The notes below the pieces were generated by a model. That model was not told the origin of the DNA, made no database searches, and saw only the letters and a program-made list of their open reading frames with translations. The translations under genes and the position numbers were made by a program. 10,921 nt of DNA from an uncultured Polyangiaceae bacterium. GTDB taxonomy: Bacteria > Myxococcota_A > Polyangia > Polyangiales > Houyiibacteriaceae. Below are positions 7,001 through 10,921 of this stretch, piece by piece. The DNA lies in contig CAMYJN010000027.1 in the NCBI GenBank assembly GCA_947258625.1, positions 1 to 10,921 on the forward strand, given 5' to 3'. Position 1 is the stretch's first letter. Each line of letters begins with the position of its first letter.

Positions 7001-8038
7001 TCATCGCTGCCGCTTTCCGAGCGCGATCCCCACACGGGCGAGTAGCGCGACGCCCAGCACCGTCATCAGCAAGGCGCTTGGCGTTCTCGGGGCGTAGCCA
7101 GCGCTGAGTAGCAACAAGAGCCCAGCGCCGAGCTGTCGGCGAACCGCACCCTTCGACATGATCGCCGCGGCGGTCACCGCCGCGCCCACGCCCAGCGGAA
7201 TCGCGTAGAGGATGAAGTCCCGATCGGGCAAGAAGTCGAGTCGCAGCGCACCGTAGAGCAAATCCGGCAGGTCTCGCCCGACGGCCTGCTTCCAGACGAT
7301 CATCCCTGCCGCGACGAACCCTGCGGCCAGGGCCGACAAGACGATCGCGGTCTTGCCGCGCAGGTCCCGCCAAGGAATCGAGATCGCAAAGCCGATTGCG
7401 ATCGGTGCCGCCAGATAGGCTAACTCGCCAGACCAACGAAACGCGTTGGAGAGGCGCTCGGTGTGCTCCCAGTACGTGCGTTCGCCGACCAGATTCACGA
7501 CCATCGAGAATACGCCGCTCAACGCGGCGACGAGCGTCAGCACCAAGGCCACCGTGACGGGGCGGGTCGAGCGCCAATGCATTCCAGCGAGAATCAGGAG
7601 TACGATCGTCGCATGGGCAAGCCCTGCGACCACGATGACGAGCTCGGGTCTGGTCCATGCGCGTGGCAAAAACGTCATCAAGGTGACGATGGGAACCAGA
7701 AGCCAGCCGAAGCTCGCGATGCCGGCGCGCGCAGAAAACGGGAGCCCGCTTTTGGGCGACGAAAGCGATGCGAGAGAGAAACCCAAAGCGACGAGGGCGC
7801 TCACGACACTGAGATTGCGGGCGAAGCCGCCCCAGGTGCCCAGTCGAACGAGCGCATCCGTCGACCAGGCTTCATGCCCCATGAGAATCAGGACGCGATT
7901 GAGCAACAGGTCGGCCAAGGCAGCGGCGCCCGCCATCCACGCGAGCGGAGGGACCGCAGCGAGGTAGGGCGAACCATCGTCTTCTACGGGCGTGATGCGA
8001 GCCACGGCGGCTAGCGATGAGTCGATGCCCTCGGTCAA
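7001..8038 (-). CDS. polytopic membrane protein of unknown function
   Basis: I do not recognise this 345-residue protein. It is strongly hydrophobic, with about ten predicted transmembrane helices (roughly residues 27-53, 73-93, 104-124, 131-153, 160-184, 203-221, 229-249, 273-293, 300-314 and 320-340). The loops carry charged or aromatic residues such as GERTYWEHTERLSNAFRW (185-202), which follows helix five and could be a functional loop. There is no signal peptide, no cysteine, and no ATP-binding motif. The TTG at 8038 is the first start after an in-frame stop two codons upstream; a GTG at residue 12 is an alternative, so the start is uncertain. It lies alone on the minus strand, divergent from bioB (61 bases) and convergent with aspC. 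Plus-strand open frames across it are shadows lacking hydrophobic or domain structure. Confidence 0.7.
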   Translation of the reverse strand: MTEGIDSSLAAVARITPVEDDGSPYLAAVPPLAWMAGAAALADLLLNRVLILMGHEAWSTDALVRLGTWGGFARNLSVVSALVALGFSLASLSSPKSGLPFSARAGIASFGWLLVPIVTLMTFLPRAWTRPELVIVVAGLAHATIVLLILAGMHWRSTRPVTVALVLTLVAALSGVFSMVVNLVGERTYWEHTERLSNAFRWSGELAYLAAPIAIGFAISIPWRDLRGKTAIVLSALAAGFVAAGMIVWKQAVGRDLPDLLYGALRLDFLPDRDFILYAIPLGVGAAVTAAAIMSKGAVRRQLGAGLLLLLSAGYAPRTPSALLMTVLGVALLARVGIALGKRQR

Positions 8039-8099
8039 GATTCAGGGACCCTACGCGGGCAATCTAGCGTATTCAAGGCTCTCTGCTAGAAGGTGACAG
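8039..8099. other. divergent gap between membrane-protein gene and bioB
   Basis: These 61 bases must hold any promoters for both divergent genes. I see a short perfect palindrome AGGG-A-CCCT (8044-8052) close to the start of the minus-strand gene, and the bioB Shine-Dalgarno GAAGGTG (about 8088-8094). No sequence resembling the BirA operator of enteric bio operons is visible, and there is no clear -35/-10 pair on either strand. Confidence 0.4.
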
Positions 8100-9071
8100 A
8101 TGACCGTCCGCAACGACTGGACTCGAGACGAGGCCCGTGCGCTTCACGATCTGCCGCTCACCGACCTCCTGTTTCGGGCGCAGGAAGTCCATCGTGCAAC
8201 GCAGCCGCGCGACGCGGTGCAGCTCTGCTCACTTCTGTCGATCAAGACCGGCGCCTGCCAAGAAGACTGCTCATACTGTCCGCAAAGCTCGAAATATGAC
8301 ACTGGCGTCGAAGCCGAGCGCCTCATGGATGTCGCCGACGTGCTCCGAAAGGCGCGCGAAGCCAAAGAGGCAGGCGCCAGCCGTTTTTGCATGGGGGCGG
8401 CATGGCGGAGCCCAAAGAAAGGGAGCCGGCAGTTTCAGCAGGTCTTGGAAATGGTGCGCGGGGTGCGTGCGCTCGAGATGGAAGCTTGCGTGACCCTCGG
8501 AATGCTCGATGACGAACAAACCCAAGAGCTCAAGGACGCCGGCCTCACCGCGTACAATCACAACCTCGACACGTCCGAGGAGTACTACGGCGAGATCATC
8601 ACGACCCGCACCTACAAGGACCGGCTAGACACGATCGCGCGAGTGGCCGCCTCAGGGATTTCCGTTTGCGCCGGGGGAATCATCGGCATGGGCGAAAGCA
8701 TCGACGACCGGGTTGGCATGCTCGTGACGCTCGCCAACCTTTCCCCGCAGCCCGAGAGCGTCCCGGTCAACGCTCTCGTAGCCGTTCCGGGGACGCCACT
8801 GGGCGATCGGAAGCCGGTCGATCCGCTCGAGCTCGTTCGCATGTGCGCCACCGCGCGCATCATGATTCCCGGGGCGCGGGTGCGGCTCTCGGCGGGGCGG
8901 GCTTCGTTGAGCCGCGAGGCACAGCTCCTCTGCTTCGTGGCAGGCGCCAACAGCCTATTTTTTGGAGACAAGCTGCTCACGACCGGAAACCCGGACCACG
9001 ACGCGGACCTAAGCTTGCTCCGCGATGCAGGGCTTTCCGCCCTCGCCCCGGCTTCTGACGCCGCCGAGTAG
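8100..9071 (+). CDS. bioB: biotin synthase
   Basis: A radical-SAM enzyme that inserts sulfur into dethiobiotin to make biotin, using one [4Fe-4S] and one [2Fe-2S] cluster. The 323 residues have the radical-SAM motif CQEDCSYC with Cys53, Cys57 and Cys60. The second-cluster ligands are also present: Cys97 ([12 protein letters not shown]), Cys130 ([10 protein letters not shown]), Cys190 ([12 protein letters not shown]) and Arg262 (VRLSAGR), matching E. coli Cys97, Cys128, Cys188 and Arg260. YNHNLDTS (152-159) is another family hallmark. The ATG at 8100 is preceded by the Shine-Dalgarno GAAGGTG at a good distance. No other biotin genes are in the window, so the bio pathway is split or located elsewhere. 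The neighbouring bfd/bfr genes also concern iron, but I see no direct functional link. Confidence 0.96.
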   Translation: MTVRNDWTRDEARALHDLPLTDLLFRAQEVHRATQPRDAVQLCSLLSIKTGACQEDCSYCPQSSKYDTGVEAERLMDVADVLRKAREAKEAGASRFCMGAAWRSPKKGSRQFQQVLEMVRGVRALEMEACVTLGMLDDEQTQELKDAGLTAYNHNLDTSEEYYGEIITTRTYKDRLDTIARVAASGISVCAGGIIGMGESIDDRVGMLVTLANLSPQPESVPVNALVAVPGTPLGDRKPVDPLELVRMCATARIMIPGARVRLSAGRASLSREAQLLCFVAGANSLFFGDKLLTTGNPDHDADLSLLRDAGLSALAPASDAAE

Positions 9072-9154
9072 GGCTTGCCAACTGTAATTATTGAGCTTTC
9101 GGGGCTACAAGCTATTGAATTTGATTCGCAACATCTATCCGCTATAAAGAAAGC
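9072..9154 (+). promoter_or_regulatory. AT-rich putative bfd promoter with weak Fur-like site
   Basis: This 83-base gap is clearly richer in A/T than its surroundings. TTGATT (9121-9126) and TATAAA (9143-9148), 16 bases apart, resemble sigma-70 -35 and -10 boxes (4/6 and 5/6 matches). Transcription would begin close to the A of the bfd ATG at 9155, which would leave little or no leader. The segment 9116-9130 (TGAATTTGATTCGCA) matches the 7-1-7 Fur consensus at about 9 of 14 positions, includes the small palindrome GAAT-TTG-ATTC (9117-9127) and overlaps the -35 box. Regulation of bfd by Fur is known in other bacteria; here it is inference from a weak match. Confidence 0.4.
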
Positions 9155-9355
9155 ATGCTCGTGTGCCACTGCCACGCGGTCAACGACCGAACGATTCGCC
9201 AATGCGTCAACAACGGCGCGCGAAGCGAGCACGAGGTCCGCGAGGCTTGCGGTGCGGGTTCCAGCTGTGGGAGCTGCAGGCCGGCGATCGATCGCCTGAT
9301 CGAGCTTCATCACGACTCGCAGAGCGGAATCAACGGCAGCGGCGCGCAGGGCTGA
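9155..9355 (+). CDS. bfd: bacterioferritin-associated ferredoxin
   Basis: A 66-residue [2Fe-2S] protein of the BFD family. In characterised systems Bfd docks on bacterioferritin and passes electrons through its heme to reduce and release stored iron. The four cluster cysteines are present with the same numbering as E. coli Bfd: Cys4 and Cys6 (VCHCHAVN), Cys38 and Cys41 (SSCGSC). Two further cysteines, Cys17 and Cys32, are not expected ligands. The motif NDRTIRQCV (10-18) is also typical. The C-terminal tail (residues 53-66) is Gly/Ser/Gln-rich and probably disordered. The ATG at 9155 lies next to the cysteine motif exactly as in the family; the Shine-Dalgarno is weak (GAAAG just upstream) and the transcript may be leaderless. 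bfr follows 86 bases downstream, the same order as in E. coli. Confidence 0.92.
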   Translation: MLVCHCHAVNDRTIRQCVNNGARSEHEVREACGAGSSCGSCRPAIDRLIELHHDSQSGINGSGAQG

Positions 9356-9390
9356 GCTCGCGCTGATAACGCATTTCAAGTTCAGATTCG

Positions 9391-9440
9391 ATGCATTGCC
9401 ACGGGCAATCGCCGTCTCTATGCTCGCTCGAAGGAAGATT
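9391..9440 (+). promoter_or_regulatory. putative hairpin/operator and weak promoter before bfr
   Basis: In the 86-base gap between bfd and bfr there is a perfect inverted repeat, ATTGCC (9395-9400), loop ACG, GGCAAT (9404-9409). TTGCCA (9397-9402, 5/6 to the -35 consensus) lies within it, and TATGCT (9419-9424, 4/6 to the -10 consensus) follows 16 bases later. This could be an internal bfr promoter under an operator, or a small processing or attenuation hairpin in a bfd-bfr transcript. The six-pair stem lacks a U-run, so it is not a standard terminator. AAGGA at 9431-9435 is the bfr Shine-Dalgarno. Confidence 0.3.
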
Positions 9441-9441
9441 C

Positions 9442-9924
9442 ATGAAGGGCAACGAAGAAGTCATCAACGTGCTCAACGAGGTCCTCACCTCCGAGCTCAC
9501 TGCAATCAACCAGTACTTCATTCACTCGAAGATGTGTGACGACTGGGGTCTGGAGAAGCTTGCCGCGAAGAAGCGCGAGGAGTCGATGGAAGAAATGAAG
9601 CACGCCGACCTCATCATCGCGCGGATTCTCTTTCTCGAAGGCGTTCCCAACATGCAGCGCTACTTCCCGGTCAAAGTCGGTGAGGATGCGATCGAGCAGC
9701 ACCGGCTGGATCTCGAGGTCGAGTACGACGCGGTGAAGCGTCTGAATGCTGGCATCGCCACTTGTGCGGAAAAGGGCGACAACGGTAGCCGCGACCTCCT
9801 TCAGATGATTCTTCAGCAGGAAGAAGAAGGCATCGACTGGCTTGAAGCACAGCTCCATCTCGTCGAAATGATCGGCAAGGAGCGGTACCTCGCCGAACAG
9901 GTCGCTGCCGGCGCCGGCGCCTAG
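9442..9924 (+). CDS. bfr: bacterioferritin, lacking the His130 ferroxidase ligand
   Basis: Heme-binding ferritin-like iron storage protein; family members assemble as 24-subunit cages. The 160 residues align with E. coli Bfr without gaps through the key region, sharing MKG at the start, [15 protein letters not shown] (17-31), EMKHAD (51-56), [10 protein letters not shown] (61-70) and IDWLE (131-135). Met52, the axial ligand of the inter-subunit heme, is present. Ferroxidase ligands Glu18, Glu51, His54, Glu94 and Glu127 are present, but position 130, histidine in E. coli (EEGHIDWLE), is glycine here (EEEGIDWLE), with no nearby histidine before His139. The ATG at 9442 has AAGGA six bases upstream; an in-frame ATG at 9391 would add 17 unrelated residues. 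Pairing with bfd supports a role in reversible iron storage, possibly with altered oxidation chemistry or with a second subunit elsewhere. Confidence 0.93.
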   Translation: MKGNEEVINVLNEVLTSELTAINQYFIHSKMCDDWGLEKLAAKKREESMEEMKHADLIIARILFLEGVPNMQRYFPVKVGEDAIEQHRLDLEVEYDAVKRLNAGIATCAEKGDNGSRDLLQMILQQEEEGIDWLEAQLHLVEMIGKERYLAEQVAAGAGA

Positions 9925-9956
9925 CACTGGCTCGCCTGCCTGCTAAAAGCCTATGG

Positions 9957-10921
9957 ATGAACGCGCATCCGCTCGCTGGCCAGCCCGCGCCGTCCAATGT
10001 TCTCGTCGACGTCGCGAAGCTCATCACTGCGTACTACGAGACCAAGCCTGACCCTGATGATCCGAGCCACCGAGTGAGCTTTGGCACCTCCGGGCACCGG
10101 GGCTCCTCGTTTCGCCGTAGCTTCAACGAGGCTCACATCCTCGCCACGACCCAAGCGATCTGTGACTACCGCAGGGCCGAGGGAATCGACGGCCCACTCT
10201 ACATCGGCATCGATACACATGCGTTATCGGAGCCGGCCGGCAGGACCGCACTGGAAGTCCTCGCGGCCAACAGCATCGAAACCTGCATGGCGCCGGAAGG
10301 TCATTTCACGCCGACGCCGGCAATCTCGTTTGCGATTCTCGAGCACAACCGAAACAGCTCGCGCGATGGCGACGGGATCGTCGTCACACCGTCGCACAAT
10401 CCGCCCGAAGATGGTGGATTCAAGTACAACCCACCGCACGGCGGGCCCGCGGACACCGAGGTCACCTCGTGGATCGAGCGCCGGGCCAATCAACTCATGG
10501 CCGCCGGCCTAAAAGACGTCCGCCGCGTTTCCTATGAGGCCGCGCTTCGCGCGGATACGACCCATCTCCACGATTTCATCACGCCCTACGTAGAAGGGCT
10601 CGAGACAGTCCTCGACATGCGTGCGATTTCGACCGCAGGCCTTCGCATCGGCGTCGATCCGATGGGCGGTGCCGGTATCGAGTACTGGCCTCGAATCGCC
10701 GAGCGGTACGGCCTTCGGCTCGACATCGTGAACGACGTGGTCGACCCGACGTTTTCGTTCATGACGCTCGATCGCGATGGCAAAATCCGCATGGATTGTT
10801 CTTCGCCGTACGCAATGGCGGGTCTGGTCGATCTCCGAAATCAGTACGACATCGCGTTCGGCAACGATACGGATTTCGATAGGCACGGCATCGTGACCAG
10901 CAGCTGGGGGCTTCTCAACCC
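9957..10921 (+). CDS. pgm: phosphoglucomutase (alpha-D-glucose-specific), 3' end cut off
   Basis: The frame opens at ATG 9957 and is still open at the right edge (about 321 codons visible of an expected 540-550). The product interconverts glucose-1-phosphate and glucose-6-phosphate, linking glycolysis to glycogen, trehalose and cell-surface sugars. It closely resembles E. coli Pgm: AGQPAPSN near the start (7-14), VSFGTSGHRGSSFRRSFNE (40-58), IGIDTHALSEPA (83-94), GHFTPTPA (115-122), the catalytic phosphoserine loop TPSHNPPEDGG with Ser146 at the same number as in E. coli, GVDPMGG, IRMDCSS, and the metal-binding DTDFDRHGIV with its three Asp residues. An ATG four bases earlier (9953) is in another frame. 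No clear Shine-Dalgarno precedes 9957, but the N-terminus aligns with E. coli. It starts 32 bases after bfr, with no obvious terminator between. Confidence 0.93.
   Translation, partial: MNAHPLAGQPAPSNVLVDVAKLITAYYETKPDPDDPSHRVSFGTSGHRGSSFRRSFNEAHILATTQAICDYRRAEGIDGPLYIGIDTHALSEPAGRTALEVLAANSIETCMAPEGHFTPTPAISFAILEHNRNSSRDGDGIVVTPSHNPPEDGGFKYNPPHGGPADTEVTSWIERRANQLMAAGLKDVRRVSYEAALRADTTHLHDFITPYVEGLETVLDMRAISTAGLRIGVDPMGGAGIEYWPRIAERYGLRLDIVNDVVDPTFSFMTLDRDGKIRMDCSSPYAMAGLVDLRNQYDIAFGNDTDFDRHGIVTSSWGLLN

Noticed and set aside
6970..7010. Possible bidirectional terminator between aspC and the convergent membrane-protein gene (GCTGAG/CTCAGC at 6970-6975 and 6993-6998; GCAGCG/CGCTGC at 6980-6985 and 7005-7010)
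   Set aside because: The two six-pair stems are mutually interleaved, have long loops and no U-run on either strand; too weak to call.
7446..8014. Two plus-strand open frames (173 and 183 codons) opposite the membrane protein
   Set aside because: Their products are Arg/Glu/Gln-rich and featureless, while the minus-strand frame gives a coherent ten-helix membrane protein.
9391..9441. In-frame ATG 17 codons upstream of bfr
   Set aside because: The bfr family begins MKG, which is at 9442 with AAGGA ahead of it; the extension is unrelated sequence.
1..10921. Mobile elements, CRISPR arrays, prophage, defence or biosynthetic islands, tRNA or rRNA genes
   Set aside because: None seen; gene content is housekeeping, packing is tight and composition is even apart from the short AT-rich gap before bfd.

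Overview
This window looks like ordinary chromosome of a GC-rich (roughly 60% or more), aerobic Gram-negative bacterium, most probably a myxobacterium or relative (Myxococcota, formerly Deltaproteobacteria). The pointers are an outer-membrane-type beta-barrel with a PEGA domain, a 'Pkn'-type Ser/Thr kinase with a C-terminal membrane anchor, a GspC-like PDZ lipoprotein, and a heme A / cytochrome oxidase assembly cluster. The taxon is inference; there is no rRNA or tRNA in the window. I see no mobile element, CRISPR array, phage gene or RNA gene.

Layout. Bases 1-4148 hold five tightly packed plus-strand genes: a 5'-truncated PEGA/beta-barrel protein, thymidylate kinase (tmk), a PDZ lipoprotein, heme A synthase (ctaA) and a Ser/Thr kinase. 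Three of the four junctions are 4-base overlaps (GTGA or ATGA) and the fourth is a 21-base gap. After 120 bases come heme O synthase (ctaB) and an overlapping SCO1-type copper chaperone, then an aspartate aminotransferase (to 6979). All of these could share a transcript. A minus-strand polytopic membrane protein of unknown function (7001-8038) is convergent with the aminotransferase and divergent from biotin synthase (bioB, 8100-9071). An AT-rich gap then leads into an iron-storage pair, bacterioferritin-associated ferredoxin (bfd) and bacterioferritin (bfr). The window ends inside phosphoglucomutase (pgm), which starts at 9957 and runs off the right edge.

How the genes work together. CtaB farnesylates heme b to heme O, CtaA oxidises heme O to heme A, and the SCO1-like protein helps load copper into cytochrome c oxidase, so 2140-5739 is a terminal-oxidase maturation module. 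A Ser/Thr kinase gene sits inside it, translationally overlapped with ctaA. Bfd supplies electrons to release iron from Bfr.

No whole new system is evident. The points most worth a second look are two substitutions at normally invariant active-site positions: thymidylate kinase has Thr where the Walker A lysine belongs, and bacterioferritin has Gly where the sixth ferroxidase ligand (His130) belongs. After these come the kinase inside the heme A cluster, a possible leaderless, iron-responsive promoter in front of bfd, and a GspC-like PDZ module on a lipoprotein away from any visible type II secretion genes.
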